Assembly: GCF_024919275.1 (NCBI RefSeq)
Contig: NZ_JANWGH010000001.1
Location: forward strand, 1,682,296-1,746,295
Source of the DNA: Algoriphagus limi
GTDB taxonomy: Bacteria; Bacteroidota; Bacteroidia; Cytophagales; Cyclobacteriaceae
Direction of reading: 5' to 3'
DNA: 64,000 nt
A program made the translations under genes and the position numbers. The notes below the pieces were generated by a model. The model was not told where the DNA came from. It did not search any database and saw nothing but the letters and a program-made list of their open reading frames with translations. Below, one piece after another: positions 55,458 through 64,000 of the stretch (position 1 is the first letter of the stretch; every line of letters starts with the position of its first letter).

Positions 55458-56558
55458 TCAACCCATCCCTTCGATTTCTCTACTGGTTTCCACCTCGTTT
55501 TTTCGATTGGTCTTTTCTTTTTTCAACTGCATGGAATAAAAATGGGTCCCTTGAAAATAATCAACCCGAGCGTCTGATTCTCCTTTTGCAAAAGTCCATT
55601 TTTCTCCTTTGAAAAGCTTCACTTTATCCTCATGGAGTTCCAATAGTTCATCATATGGCCCCCGCGGAGAAATTAATTTCACAAAAATCGGCGCAGTCTC
55701 AATGGCAATAAACAATAGCATGATAAAGACATTTGCCAAGGCCATTGCCCCACTTTCCTCAGTCAAAGCTGACAAGGCGTCCATTCTTGCCGCTAAGCCA
55801 TCAAAGCCCTCTATTCCGGGTTGCTGCTTTTCAAATTCCTGCTGACGCAACGCCATGAATTCCCGGATTTGTGCCTCCAATGTGTCTATACGAACTTGAT
55901 TTCTTTCTCTCAAAGAATTTAACGCAGACTGTGCTGCATCCAATTGCTGCTCTTTCTTTTTAGCATTGGTTCCCAAGCCTACAATCCCACTAGTACTTGT
56001 GGTTTTTTCTCCAAATCGTTCTGCATCATATTCTTGCTGGAGTTTATCCCGAAAGGCCTCCGCTTCCTTCACCTCTAGCTTGAGTGTATCAATCTTCGCC
56101 TCCAGTTCCTGAATTTCAGGAAAACCCTTAGCCAGATTAGCTTTTGATTGAGCAATGAATTCTGTCTTTTTCTCATCCAATTTTCGATTGATCTCTCGCT
56201 CAAACATTTTCAATTCCAGGGGTTTGGAAATCACCAAGGCAAGCAATACAGCCAATACCAATCGGGGAATAGCCAATTTCCATTCAGCCCAAGCATTTTC
56301 CTTTTTTCGCATACTGGACACTATGAATCTATCCAGATTAAAAATCATCAAACCCCAAAGCAGCCCAAAACCAATTGCTGGCCAAATCGATTGGAAAACC
56401 GTAAATAGTGCGTAGCCTGCAGCCAAAGCAGCCAATACTCCTGTAAAAAATACGGTAGCACCTATCCCAACATATTTATTGGACTCAGTGGGAGTTCGTT
56501 TTAAGATGGAAAAGTTTGCGCCACTACAAAACCAGAAAAAACGGGTAAGTGAATTCAT
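55458..56558 (-). CDS. DUF4407 membrane protein with coiled coil
   Basis: A 366-residue protein with a membrane part at the N-terminus (hydrophobic segments about 28-75 and 95-112, RTPTESNKYVGIGATVFFTG being a family mark). A long charged coiled coil (about 120-245) with many Glu/Lys/Gln repeats follows, then another hydrophobic segment (about 270-290, ANVFIMLLFIAIETAPIFVKL) and a charged tail. DUF4407 function is not known. It is convergent with the DUF5995 gene (9-base gap), so they do not share a transcript. The upstream gap contains a small GC hairpin. Confidence 0.88.
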   Translation of the reverse strand: MNSLTRFFWFCSGANFSILKRTPTESNKYVGIGATVFFTGVLAALAAGYALFTVFQSIWPAIGFGLLWGLMIFNLDRFIVSSMRKKENAWAEWKLAIPRLVLAVLLALVISKPLELKMFEREINRKLDEKKTEFIAQSKANLAKGFPEIQELEAKIDTLKLEVKEAEAFRDKLQQEYDAERFGEKTTSTSGIVGLGTNAKKKEQQLDAAQSALNSLRERNQVRIDTLEAQIREFMALRQQEFEKQQPGIEGFDGLAARMDALSALTEESGAMALANVFIMLLFIAIETAPIFVKLISPRGPYDELLELHEDKVKLFKGEKWTFAKGESDARVDYFQGTHFYSMQLKKEKTNRKNEVETSREIEGMG

Positions 56559-56870
56559 AAAGGAAGAGTTTGGTGATTGACCATTAGGATAACGTCTAGA
56601 ATCATCTAATTAGATACCAAAATCAGGAGATTGAGTCGAATTGAGTGATTCTGGGACGGAAAGGCCATTTTTAGGGATAAAAAATCAAAAAGGACAATTT
56701 GGTGTTTTGATCGGATTGTTCGGATCCGTGCAAAAGATGAACGGTTTTGGTTCAGTCGATTTTTGATTTATGTTTGATTTCAAAAAAAAGCCCTGACGGG
56801 CGGATGACAATTAGAAGAATAATTACATTAGGCGAATTCCTTGTGGCCGCTTAAAACAAATAACATACTC
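56559..56870. other. Divergent intergenic region of DUF4407 and SGNH genes
   Basis: 312 bases. They must hold promoters for both divergent genes. A small GC-rich palindrome (GCCC-TGAC-GGGC at 56790-56801) with an A-run to its left would be terminator-like on the minus strand. No ORF is convincing; the GTG at 56841 would only extend the SGNH gene without a signal-peptide start. Confidence 0.6.
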
Positions 56871-57530
56871 ATGAAAAAAGCAGGCTTTCTCATTTTCTTA
56901 ACCTTTTTAGGATTCGTGGCATTTTCCTTCAGTCAAGAAGTTCCATTCGACAACGAGGTAAAGGAAATCAATAAGCGAATCAAGCGGGATGGATATCAAG
57001 TTGGCAGCACTTTATTTACAGGGAGTTCTTCCATCCGCCTTTGGGAAAGTTTGCAGAATGATTTCCCTGATTACCCAATTATTAACACTGGGTTTGGAGG
57101 CTCAAAAGCCTCTGATTTGAAAAGGCATTTGTATCCTTTGGTACTTCAGTTTAAGCCTTCTCGGGTTTTTATTTATGAAGGGGACAATGATATTCAAGCA
57201 GGCTTGACTCCGGAGGAAATCATAAATGATTTAGAGCAAATCGTTTTACGGATTCAAGTAGTAGACCCTGGCACTCAGATTTTTTTAATCAGCGCTAAGC
57301 CAAGTCCTTCTCGATGGGATAAAAAAGAAAATTACTTAAAGCTAAATGAAGAAATGAAAGCTTTTTGTGAGAAAAAGGAAGGAGTTGAATTTGTAGATGT
57401 GTGGGATATCATGATAGATGAAAAAGGAGAGCCTATTTCAAGCATTTTTATTGAGGATCAATTGCACATGAATGAAGATGGCTATGAGCTCTGGAAAAAA
57501 GTTTTTGGGAGGCATTTTCCAGAAAAATAA
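56871..57530 (+). CDS. SGNH/GDSL-family hydrolase
   Basis: A 219-residue secreted esterase-type protein from ATG 56871, whose signal peptide (KKAGFLIFLTFLGFVAFSFSQ) is intact. The GTG start 30 bases upstream is rejected because it puts 10 extra residues before the signal. SGNH blocks: LFTGSSSIRLW (Ser in block I), GFGGSKASD (Gly block II), EGDNDIQAG (Asn block III) and DQLHMNEDGY (Asp-His, block V). Typical substrates are acetyl groups on sugars or lipids. It is single and convergent with the outer-membrane protein gene. Confidence 0.88.
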   Translation: MKKAGFLIFLTFLGFVAFSFSQEVPFDNEVKEINKRIKRDGYQVGSTLFTGSSSIRLWESLQNDFPDYPIINTGFGGSKASDLKRHLYPLVLQFKPSRVFIYEGDNDIQAGLTPEEIINDLEQIVLRIQVVDPGTQIFLISAKPSPSRWDKKENYLKLNEEMKAFCEKKEGVEFVDVWDIMIDEKGEPISSIFIEDQLHMNEDGYELWKKVFGRHFPEK

Positions 57531-57557
57531 AATAGCTCCCTAATGGCGTGAAGATGC

Positions 57558-58154
57558 TTAAGGTCCAAAAATCCGAAGTGATACTGCCAAAATGATCTGT
57601 TGAGAACGGAAGCTTCGATCCTGACCAAGAATCCGCTCAAGATTAATTTTTTGATCATTGAATTCACGCTCATAGCGAAGATCCAATCCCACAGGCCCGA
57701 TAGCTACTCCCAATCCAAATTGATAGCCTAATCGAAGCCGCTTGTTGAATTCATCGACCTGGGAAGGAAGGAAATTGTCTTTTAAGGTATAATGAGCAGA
57801 AGGTCCTCCAAAAGCAGTAAGTACCTGAAAGAGCCGAATTCCAACTAAAACAGGGACATCTAGTCGTTTGGAAAATGCTTCCCCATTGACAGTCTGAAAT
57901 CTCGTTTCAGTATATACCAATTCGGGTCTCAAATAGATGTCATAGGAATTCATGGTATAAAAAAGCCCGGCATGATACCCGACATTCCCCAAGGGATCTT
58001 CCCATACTTTTCCCAGATCTTTAAAATACTTGCCTGAGGTATTATAATTTGTTCCAAACTTTATCCCCAAGCCTGAACCCTGCTGGGCAAAGCTTTGAAA
58101 AGAGAAGACAAAAAGGATGACAAATGCGATAATTCCAATCCGTGATTTTTCCAT
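57558..58154 (-). CDS. Outer-membrane beta-barrel protein
   Basis: A 198-residue protein with a signal peptide (RIGIIAFVILFVFSFQSFAQ). Alternating hydrophobic residues over about 30-198 (GLGIKFGTNYNTSG, GYHAGLFYTMNSYDIYLRPELVYTETRF) and a C-terminal strand (IILAVSLRIFGP) indicate a small PorT-like eight-to-ten-strand barrel. Function unknown. No operon partner. Divergent from msrAB. Confidence 0.85.
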   Translation of the reverse strand: MEKSRIGIIAFVILFVFSFQSFAQQGSGLGIKFGTNYNTSGKYFKDLGKVWEDPLGNVGYHAGLFYTMNSYDIYLRPELVYTETRFQTVNGEAFSKRLDVPVLVGIRLFQVLTAFGGPSAHYTLKDNFLPSQVDEFNKRLRLGYQFGLGVAIGPVGLDLRYEREFNDQKINLERILGQDRSFRSQQIILAVSLRIFGP

Positions 58155-58335
58155 AACCCTTTTCTTTTTGTTATTGACAAGCCTTTAAAGGCTAAATTTT
58201 GGACCGAATTCTAACCCGCTTAAAGAATTTATTCGTATCTGTTGGGGTAGATTCAAACAGAAGCCAATCCAAATGGTTTATGAATTGGTTCAAATTCAAG
58301 ACCAAAATTCGAACTCAAGAAAAATTTATTTGATA

Positions 58336-59445
58336 ATGTTTATTTCAAAAATCAAAAAGCTACCCATGTATAGTTTGATTTTGAGCCTTTTTCTCGCTTG
58401 TAGCAGTCCTACGGAGAATCAGGCCGAACAATCCATTGCTCCTTCCGATGCTGAAAAATTAGCTCAATTCAGCGGAAGAACTGAACTCGCCACCTTCGCC
58501 GGAGGCTGTTTTTGGTGTGTAGAAGCACCTTTTGAAGATTTAGATGGTGTGATCACTGTAATCTCAGGTTACGCGGGAGGAAAAGAAAAGAACCCCACTT
58601 ATGGAGAAGTAAGTAGTGGAAGAACTTCACATCAGGAATCTGTACAAATCACCTTTGACCCAGAAGTGATCAGTTATTCAGAATTAGTGGATATTTTCTG
58701 GCAAACCTATGATCCCACGGATGTGGGAGGATCTTTTTATGACAGAGGCTCTCAATATGAGTCTGCTATTTTTTATCACTCCGCTGAGCAAAAGAAAGTA
58801 GCCGAAGAGTCTAAAAAGCTACTCGACAAATCAGGACGATTTGAAAAACCAGTAGCAACTCCTATCATTAAATACACCAATTTCTATCCTGCTGAAGAGT
58901 ATCATCAGGATTACTACAAGAAAAACCCGGTAGACTATTATGCCTATAGAAAAGGTAGTGGTAGAGATGCTTTTATTAAAAAACACTGGCCGGAATTGAG
59001 CGAAGAAAAATACACAGCTCCTTCTAAAAAGGAATTGAAAGAGACTCTTACTCCTATGCAATATGAGGTGACCATGGAAGACGCTACCGAATTTGCATTC
59101 CAAAATGAATACAATGGAAATAAGGAAGAAGGAATCTACGTTTGCATTGTCTCTGGCGCACCATTGTTCAGCTCAAAGGATAAGTACGAATCAGGTTCGG
59201 GATGGCCTAGTTTCACCAAACCAATCGACGCAAGGTTTCTTGAAAAGCCAATTGATAAGAGTTTGGGAATGACACGCGTGGAAGTGAGAAGCAAATTTGG
59301 AAATAGCCATGTGGGACATGTCTTCTACGACGGTCCAGCACCAACGGGCTTGAGATATTGCATGAATTCAGCAGCGATGAAATTCATTCCAAAATCTGAA
59401 ATGGAAGCAGCAGGGTATGGAGAATATTTGTGGCTGGTGGATTAA
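58336..59445 (+). CDS. msrAB: Bifunctional methionine sulfoxide reductase MsrA/MsrB
   Basis: A 369-residue lipoprotein-type fusion that reduces both S- and R-methionine sulfoxide. ATG 58336 is chosen because it gives a charged N-terminus ahead of the lipobox (LFLAC); the longer frame is unlikely. MsrA: GCFWC with catalytic Cys near 58, GYAGG. MsrB: GSGWPSF and HVFYDGP...GLRYCMNSA with catalytic Cys near 352. The MsrB part has only one Cys in its zinc-site region (YVCIVSG), so it is the zinc-free form. It acts in the periplasm to repair oxidised surface proteins. A terminator follows. Confidence 0.94.
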   Translation: MFISKIKKLPMYSLILSLFLACSSPTENQAEQSIAPSDAEKLAQFSGRTELATFAGGCFWCVEAPFEDLDGVITVISGYAGGKEKNPTYGEVSSGRTSHQESVQITFDPEVISYSELVDIFWQTYDPTDVGGSFYDRGSQYESAIFYHSAEQKKVAEESKKLLDKSGRFEKPVATPIIKYTNFYPAEEYHQDYYKKNPVDYYAYRKGSGRDAFIKKHWPELSEEKYTAPSKKELKETLTPMQYEVTMEDATEFAFQNEYNGNKEEGIYVCIVSGAPLFSSKDKYESGSGWPSFTKPIDARFLEKPIDKSLGMTRVEVRSKFGNSHVGHVFYDGPAPTGLRYCMNSAAMKFIPKSEMEAAGYGEYLWLVD

Positions 59446-59474
59446 AAAATTTATTTGTTGATTCAGTTTAGTTG

Positions 59475-59503
59475 AAAAGGAAGGCTTTTGGTCTTCCTTT
59501 TTC
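59475..59503. terminator. Bidirectional terminator between msrAB and alkB
   Basis: AAAAGGAAG at 59475-59483 pairs with CTTCCTTTT at 59493-59501. T-runs occur on both strands, suiting the convergent genes. Confidence 0.75.
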
Positions 59504-59531
59504 ATTTTAAACAGCTGAATGCTTTTTCAAC

Positions 59532-60137
59532 TCAAATCAATTTTCTAAAAGTCAGATTAATTCTGCCCCCAGCTACTTTCTTCGATTTAGGAATTTGGTG
59601 CTCCCAATGGTGTTGACTTTCTCCTTGCATAATCAGAAGACTTCCATGATTCAAGGGAATTTGAATTTTTTCTGATTTATCAAAGTAATTCCGAATCTGA
59701 AAATTCCGCGAAACACCAAAACTCACGGAGGCTATTACAGGATTAGGTCCCAGCGTGGATTCATTATCCCGATGCCAGCCCATGCTATCTTGACCGTCCC
59801 GGTAAAAATTCAATAGAACATGAGTAAATGGTTTTTCTACTACTTGTTCAACAGAGGACTTTATTTCTAAAAGTTCTGCAGTCCAAGGGATAGGATTCAT
59901 CGTGATCCCAGAATACGAATAAGTCTTTTCAGGGTCACCATAGAGCGCCGTTAGCCTTGGTTGCATCACTTTTTTGCCAAATATCCAAATGGGCTCCTGC
60001 TTCCAATGAATTGTATTTTGGAGCTTTTCAAAGAAAAAATTAGCCTTACCTGAATCGAAAAAATGATCATAGAGTCGAATCTCCCCATGATGGGGAAGAA
60101 TATTTTCATTAAATGAATTAAAAATTGATTGCTGCAT
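59532..60137 (-). CDS. AlkB-family 2-oxoglutarate/Fe(II) dioxygenase
   Basis: A 201-residue cytoplasmic dioxygenase. Iron ligands are His122 and Asp124 (MGWHRDNES) and His180 (WEHQIP), and 2-oxoglutarate-binding arginines are in GRINLTFR (192/198). PRLTALYGD and NLF-type substrate residues match the AlkB/ALKBH2-3 DNA-repair group, which removes methyl groups from alkylated bases. No ada or alkA gene is adjacent. It ends convergent with msrAB. Confidence 0.88.
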   Translation of the reverse strand: MQQSIFNSFNENILPHHGEIRLYDHFFDSGKANFFFEKLQNTIHWKQEPIWIFGKKVMQPRLTALYGDPEKTYSYSGITMNPIPWTAELLEIKSSVEQVVEKPFTHVLLNFYRDGQDSMGWHRDNESTLGPNPVIASVSFGVSRNFQIRNYFDKSEKIQIPLNHGSLLIMQGESQHHWEHQIPKSKKVAGGRINLTFRKLI

Positions 60138-60235
60138 ATTTCAAAAACTAGAAGCCCAACCGAGGGTTTAAAATTTTCTTTTGCCCTCAAATTATTCCCG
60201 GGACTATTTATATTTAGAATATTAAATCTACTAAT

Positions 60236-60643
60236 ATGAAAAAATTCGCTTGGATCTCCGGGATAATTTTAATCGTTTTTCTTTCCATCTTCATCTGGTG
60301 GAAATTCTTTTTCGTTTTCGGAGAAGGCGTGAAAGCCGGTTCTTTGAATTACTTCATGAAAAAGGGAATCATATTTAAAACCTTTGAAGGGAGAGTCGTT
60401 CAAGAAGGCTTCCAAAGCCCTACTGCAGGAGCCTTGCAAAGCAATGAATTTCGATTTAGTGTAATTGATGATGATGTAGCTGCACAACTAGAGCGATCCT
60501 CAGGCAAGCATGTGGAGCTACGATATGTGGAATACAACGGGAAACTTCCTTGGCGAGGAACAAGTAATTTCATCGTCACTGAAGTAATTTCAGTGAAAGA
60601 AACGGGAAAAGTCGATACCTCTGGGATTCCCTTCGACCAGTAG
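60236..60643 (+). CDS. Single-pass membrane protein of unknown function
   Basis: A 135-residue protein with one N-terminal transmembrane segment (about 5-22, WISGIILIVFLSIFIWW). It continues with a soluble beta domain: GEGVKAGSLNYFMKKGIIFKTFEGRVV and FRFSVIDDDVAAQLE...VELRYVEYNGKLPWRG. I recognise the pattern as a small conserved Bacteroidota family, often mislabelled 6-phosphogluconate dehydrogenase in databases (from memory), but nothing in it resembles that enzyme. Periplasmic side and role unknown. It ends one base before the convergent Dabb gene. Confidence 0.75.
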   Translation: MKKFAWISGIILIVFLSIFIWWKFFFVFGEGVKAGSLNYFMKKGIIFKTFEGRVVQEGFQSPTAGALQSNEFRFSVIDDDVAAQLERSSGKHVELRYVEYNGKLPWRGTSNFIVTEVISVKETGKVDTSGIPFDQ

Positions 60644-61063
60644 TTAGTGACGGGTCCAATAATCTACTACACAGACATCTTTCAAGTGAGGCCCTAACAC
60701 TTCGCCAAATGCCTTGTGTGCTGGATGAGGTAAATAAGCGTCTCTATCCTCTGCTGAGTAGAAGGTCAATGTAAAGGCATGGGTAAGTCCTTTATTGATC
60801 CCTTCAGGGCTGGAGTTGACACCCCATTCAAAGGACTGGATTCCCGGAATTTCATTTTGAAGATTTCTAAAAGCATCAATTACTCCCTGGATATCCTCCT
60901 GGGAGGAACTATCCTTGAAAGAGAAATAAACCACATGCCGAAGGACTGAATCAGGCGATGATTCTACTGTTTTTTCTATTTCCACTTCTTTCACTATTTC
61001 AGTTTTTTCATTTTGGCAAGAAAATAAGCTAGCCAATGCTAGAATTAGGAATATCTTTTTCAT
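60644..61063 (-). CDS. Dabb (stress-responsive A/B barrel) lipoprotein
   Basis: A 139-residue lipoprotein (lipobox LFSC, Cys about 16) with a Lys/Glu linker. The Dabb ferredoxin-like domain comprises LRHVVYFSFKDSSSQEDIQGV, IPGIQSFEWGVN and HAFTLTFYSAEDRDAYLPHPAHKAFGEV, the family's His-Pro ending. Homologues act as small dimeric enzymes or binding proteins; function here unknown. Its stop lies directly against the 3' end of the preceding plus-strand gene, a convergent pair without spacer. Confidence 0.85.
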   Translation of the reverse strand: MKKIFLILALASLFSCQNEKTEIVKEVEIEKTVESSPDSVLRHVVYFSFKDSSSQEDIQGVIDAFRNLQNEIPGIQSFEWGVNSSPEGINKGLTHAFTLTFYSAEDRDAYLPHPAHKAFGEVLGPHLKDVCVVDYWTRH

Positions 61064-61185
61064 AGTGAACTGCTTTAGGCTACACTAATTAACTTGAAAA
61101 TATTTTTTTATTGGTCATCAGACTGAAAAATAAAATAATCCGTATCTTCAACGATATTTCAATAATAAAACTAATTATTTATAAG

Positions 61186-62358
61186 ATGTCTAATTATAAA
61201 TATCCCTTACTTCTCGGAATTATTGCCTTTGTCGCTTCCTGTTCTCAAAAGGAATCAATACAAGAAAGCGACAATGAAAAGCCTTTCCGCCTTACCAAAA
61301 TAGATTCCTTTGAAGTCCAAAATTTGACACGTGTTTTTATCAGAGACTACTCGCCTGAAGAAAGGATTTATTTAGGTTACTCCATGGTAGAAGATGAGAT
61401 TTTAGAAATCTCTGAGGAAGGGGAAGTCCTAAATCGGATCAAAAAGAAAGGGGAAGGACCGGATTTATATGGAAATTGGAATCCAATTGGGATTAGTTTC
61501 GGGCCAAATCAAGAGCGGGTCGTTGAATTGCCTTTTCGAATTGTAACCTATGACGCCAATTATGAAGTGCTTCAAGATCAGCGAATCCAATCTCCCCTTC
61601 CAATCCGTACTTTCGGGCCAATGGGAAGGACCGAATATTTTCAAGCAGAAGACACTACCTATTACCTAGTAGGACCCTGCAATTATTTATCGGCTCACTA
61701 CTTGATCATGAATGAAGAAGGAAGAGATACCCTCAAAAACTTTTTCCAAATCAATATTCTAAGTGGGGAAATGAAATCAGTTGTTCCCTATCGAGAAGAA
61801 AGTCCTTACAAATCAACAGAAGGAATTTACCAGGAATTGATGACCAAAAGTTTTTTGGTGGACCATAAAACTGATGAACTATGGCTAGTACATGCCTTGT
61901 CAAAAGACATAGAGGTCTATGATCTTCCTCAATTCAACCTGTCCAAAACGATTCCCTTGATTCACGAAGAATTTATGTCCTATTCTCCCGTTCCAATCGG
62001 TACTCAGGGAAATGACGAACAAATTACTCCGCTTCGCTTTTTGGCAGGAAGAAACAAGCAATTAATCCAACTTGAGCCTAATCTTTTCCTAATCAATTAT
62101 TACAAAGGGATCAGCGAAGCTGCTTACCAAACTCGAATTGCAGAAGATGCTACTTACACTCCAACAATTGATCCCAAAGAAAATAGTATTATAATTATCT
62201 TAGATGGGAAGCAGGTTGGAGCGGAGCTTCCCTCAGTGCCTGGGTCCATTTTATTTGGATTGGGTGATGGGAAATTTTTGGTTCAGGAACCCGAAAACCC
62301 CGAAGTTGAAGAGGAAAAGACAAAATTCTCAGTCTATCAATTGATTAAAGATTCTTAA
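61186..62358 (+). CDS. DUF4221-like lipoprotein (beta-propeller type)
   Basis: A 390-residue lipoprotein from ATG 61186 (lipobox VASC, Cys about 19). The longer frame starting with TTG at 61111 adds 25 unsupported residues. Propeller-like beta repeats fill about 40-380, with KKGEGPDLYGNWNPIGISFGP as the most recognisable family segment of the 6-bladed/DUF4221 proteins common in Bacteroidota. Function unknown; such proteins may bind carbohydrate or peptide at the outer membrane. It is followed by the dehydrogenase gene with 5 bases spacing, probably co-transcribed. Confidence 0.75.
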   Translation: MSNYKYPLLLGIIAFVASCSQKESIQESDNEKPFRLTKIDSFEVQNLTRVFIRDYSPEERIYLGYSMVEDEILEISEEGEVLNRIKKKGEGPDLYGNWNPIGISFGPNQERVVELPFRIVTYDANYEVLQDQRIQSPLPIRTFGPMGRTEYFQAEDTTYYLVGPCNYLSAHYLIMNEEGRDTLKNFFQINILSGEMKSVVPYREESPYKSTEGIYQELMTKSFLVDHKTDELWLVHALSKDIEVYDLPQFNLSKTIPLIHEEFMSYSPVPIGTQGNDEQITPLRFLAGRNKQLIQLEPNLFLINYYKGISEAAYQTRIAEDATYTPTIDPKENSIIIILDGKQVGAELPSVPGSILFGLGDGKFLVQEPENPEVEEEKTKFSVYQLIKDS

Positions 62359-62363
62359 TAATT

Positions 62364-63356
62364 ATGCGTATTGCTTTTTTTAGTACCAAAAAATATGATC
62401 GGGAAAGTTTTGAAAAATGGCTTCTTAACTATCCTCATCAAATCAGTTTTTTCGAAGCAAAACTAGATCACCGATCAGCGATTTTAGCTCAAGGGCATGA
62501 GGCTGTCTGTGCTTTTGTCAATGACCAACTTGATGAGGCCACTTTGGAAATTTTGGCCTCAGAAGGAATTAAGCTCATAGCCCTACGTTGTGCGGGATAT
62601 AACCAAGTTGACTTAGAAGCTGCCAAAAAGCTTAACATAAAAATCGTTAGAGTCCCTGCATACAGTCCAGAAGCAGTGGCCGAGCATGCTTTTGCCCTGA
62701 TCTTGACTTTAAGTCGCAAAACCCATAAAGCTTACAATCGAGTCCGGGAGTCCAATTTTTCATTGGAAGGTCTGACTGGCTGCAACATTCACGGAAAAAC
62801 AATCGGAGTTATTGGAACTGGTGCCATTGGAAGAGCTTTCTGCCGAATTGCAAAAGGCTTTGGTTGTCGGATTTTAGCTTATGATATTTTTGAAAATCCC
62901 GAAATGAAATCTTTGGGAGTAGAATACTGCAGCCTCCATGAGCTTTTTTCAGAATCTAGTATCATTTCTTTGCATTGCCCCTTGACACCTGAAACTCATC
63001 ACATTATCAATAAAAAGTCCTTGCGAAGAATACAGGATGGATGCATGCTCATCAATACTTCCAGAGGTGGATTAATCGAAACCAAATCCGTGATTTCTGC
63101 TTTGAAAAAAGGTAAAATCGGTTTTTTGGGAATTGATGTATATGAGCAGGAAGAAGATCTATTCTTTCAAAACTTGTCAGAACAAATCCTTCAGGATGAG
63201 CAAATCGCTCGATTAATGACCTTTCCTAATGTCTTGATTACCGGTCACCAAGCATTCCTGACACGAGAGGCTTTGGATCAAATCGCAGAAACGACTTTGG
63301 AAAACATTTCTGCTTTCGAAGCAAATCAGGAATTAATAAATGAGGTGAAGCTATAA
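62364..63356 (+). CDS. D-lactate-dehydrogenase-like 2-hydroxyacid dehydrogenase
   Basis: A 330-residue NAD-dependent enzyme that reduces pyruvate (or a related 2-keto acid) to the D-2-hydroxy acid. Catalytic and binding elements: IALRCAGYNQVD, GVIGTGAIGRA (NAD loop, near 147), NTSRGGLIET (Arg), DVYEQEE (Glu) and ITGHQAFLT (His near 296). The D-LDH subgroup is favoured by RCAGYNQVD and the YEQE region. It begins 5 bases after a lipoprotein gene and is convergent with the terminal barrel gene. No signal peptide. Confidence 0.9.
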   Translation: MRIAFFSTKKYDRESFEKWLLNYPHQISFFEAKLDHRSAILAQGHEAVCAFVNDQLDEATLEILASEGIKLIALRCAGYNQVDLEAAKKLNIKIVRVPAYSPEAVAEHAFALILTLSRKTHKAYNRVRESNFSLEGLTGCNIHGKTIGVIGTGAIGRAFCRIAKGFGCRILAYDIFENPEMKSLGVEYCSLHELFSESSIISLHCPLTPETHHIINKKSLRRIQDGCMLINTSRGGLIETKSVISALKKGKIGFLGIDVYEQEEDLFFQNLSEQILQDEQIARLMTFPNVLITGHQAFLTREALDQIAETTLENISAFEANQELINEVKL

Positions 63357-63371
63357 ACGTTAGAGACGAAC

Positions 63372-64000
63372 TTAATTGATCCGATAGTTGACAATCAGAT
63401 TCACGTGGATCATTTCCACCTTATTATAGCGTTGAGAAGGGGTTAAATCAGAAGAGCCTATCGCCTCTTTATTCATAATCAGCAGATGAAAATCAGTCTT
63501 CGACATGGAATCAGGCTTGTATTTTAGGCCCAAATTGATTTGTCTGTAAGAAGGGAAGGCGTATTTATTGTTGGGCGCATCAGATAATTCAGGTAGCCAA
63601 TGGAAACCCAAGTGTCCATAAACTCCCCAGCCTTTTCCGAAGTGGTATTCACTCAAAAGAGTTAACGCTGATAATTCACCCACACCTTCATTTCTTTCCC
63701 TCGGAATGAATGTATACCATGCGTCCTTCCCCCACTCTCTCGGGCTAAGCCATCTACCCTTACCTCCAAGCTGGGTAAAACCTATTGTTTTTTTCCATTT
63801 ACCAATTTCTGCTCCAGCTGAAACTGACATTACCCAATTTCGGTCTTCTGGATTTTTATATCGAAAAGAAACCTCCTGATTTCCCCCATCGCCTATCCCA
63901 TGCTGGAATCCAAGTTGAGCACCCAAAAGCCAGTTGACTCCTCCTGTATTTTTTGAAAATTTATAATTCCATTCACCCCAAAAGGTTGAAAAAAGATTGT
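63372..64000 (-). CDS. Outer-membrane beta-barrel protein, 3' part (5' end outside window)
   Basis: The frame runs open through base 64000; in-frame sequence upstream of the TTG at 63926 reads FSTFWGEWNYKFSKN..., so that TTG is not the start and the gene continues beyond the window. Visible residues (about 209) show amphipathic strands (NWVMSVSAGAEIGKWKKTIGF, YRQINLGLKYKP) and end in HVNLIVNYRIN, like a barrel C-terminus. A secreted outer-membrane barrel is likely; family not recognised. Confidence 0.78.
   Translation of the reverse strand, partial: NLFSTFWGEWNYKFSKNTGGVNWLLGAQLGFQHGIGDGGNQEVSFRYKNPEDRNWVMSVSAGAEIGKWKKTIGFTQLGGKGRWLSPREWGKDAWYTFIPRERNEGVGELSALTLLSEYHFGKGWGVYGHLGFHWLPELSDAPNNKYAFPSYRQINLGLKYKPDSMSKTDFHLLIMNKEAIGSSDLTPSQRYNKVEMIHVNLIVNYRIN

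Noticed and set aside
58260..58300. tRNA-like GGTTCAAATTC string
   Set aside because: It lacks flanking acceptor, anticodon and D arms; no cloverleaf can be drawn.
61111..61185. TTG-initiated extension of the DUF4221-like lipoprotein
   Set aside because: It would bury the lipoprotein signal; ATG 61186 gives a proper signal and lipobox.

Overview
The window looks like a chromosomal piece of a Bacteroidota bacterium of the Cytophagia, most like an Algoriphagus-type member of the Cyclobacteriaceae. This is judged from protein style only; no rRNA or other phylogenetic marker is present. The signs are a SusC/SusD pair, a type IX secretion (T9SS) sorting domain, many short lipoprotein signal peptides, SusB-type GH97 and CE15-like hydrolases, a Bacteroidota-type leucyl-tRNA synthetase, and a promoter of the Bacteroidota pattern TTG-N17-TAnnTTTG. 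GC content is moderate and intergenic DNA is AT-rich. I saw no rRNA, tRNA, CRISPR array, transposase, phage or replication origin.

Layout. 1-3061: the 3' part of a sulfatase, then a compact three-gene set (dienelactone-hydrolase-like protein, phosphoribosyltransferase, eRF1-domain-like protein). 3068-4810: B12-dependent ribonucleotide reductase. 5035-9925: carbohydrate enzymes (SusB-like GH97 alpha-glucosidase, diverging from a PhoPQ-related lipoprotein hydrolase and a CE15-like esterase). 10077-14664: two Gfo/Idh/MocA oxidoreductases, a zinc alcohol dehydrogenase, a small membrane protein and a haem-binding protein. 15035-19704: a DUF6600 protein with a long Ser/Arg-rich tail and a very large BNR/sortilin-type repeat protein. 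19935-23434: a tight four-gene catabolic operon (TIM-barrel isomerase, mandelate-racemase-like enzyme, VOC protein, 2-hydroxyacid dehydrogenase), followed by a TPR lipoprotein and a D-amino-acid-oxidase-like flavoprotein. 25437-28937: MFS exporter, intradiol-dioxygenase-like protein and serine hydrolase.

28938-46051 is nearly all on the minus strand: lpxB, a GxxExxY protein inside an inverted-repeat-bounded segment, queD, a secreted unknown translationally coupled to a T9SS-exported subtilase, a three-gene SusC/SusD/lipoprotein operon, queE with a PorE-like OmpA protein, a GNAT acetyltransferase enclosed by inverted repeats, and an M20 amidohydrolase. 46223-52322: leuS, a GT4 glycosyltransferase, the DNA-binding remnant of a Crp/Fnr regulator, then DUF2202 lipoprotein, cytochrome c and 1-Cys peroxiredoxin. 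52801-64000: M19 dipeptidase, VIT1-type transporter, DUF5995, DUF4407, SGNH hydrolase, outer-membrane barrels, MsrAB, AlkB, a Dabb lipoprotein, a DUF4221-like lipoprotein and a D-lactate-dehydrogenase-like enzyme.

The most interesting signals are: (i) two exact GTGA-N6-TCAC palindromes in the DUF2202/cytochrome/peroxiredoxin region, one placed like a class II activator site ahead of a good Bacteroidota promoter, next to a Crp/Fnr HTH fragment that has lost its sensor domain; (ii) a roughly 490-bp segment with 11-bp perfect inverted repeats around a PD-(D/E)XK-like GxxExxY gene, whose end supplies the GTG start of lpxB; (iii) the hydrolase/phosphoribosyltransferase/eRF1-like module; (iv) the unassigned four-enzyme catabolic operon; and (v) a PorE-like protein and a T9SS cargo protease with a coupled unknown partner.
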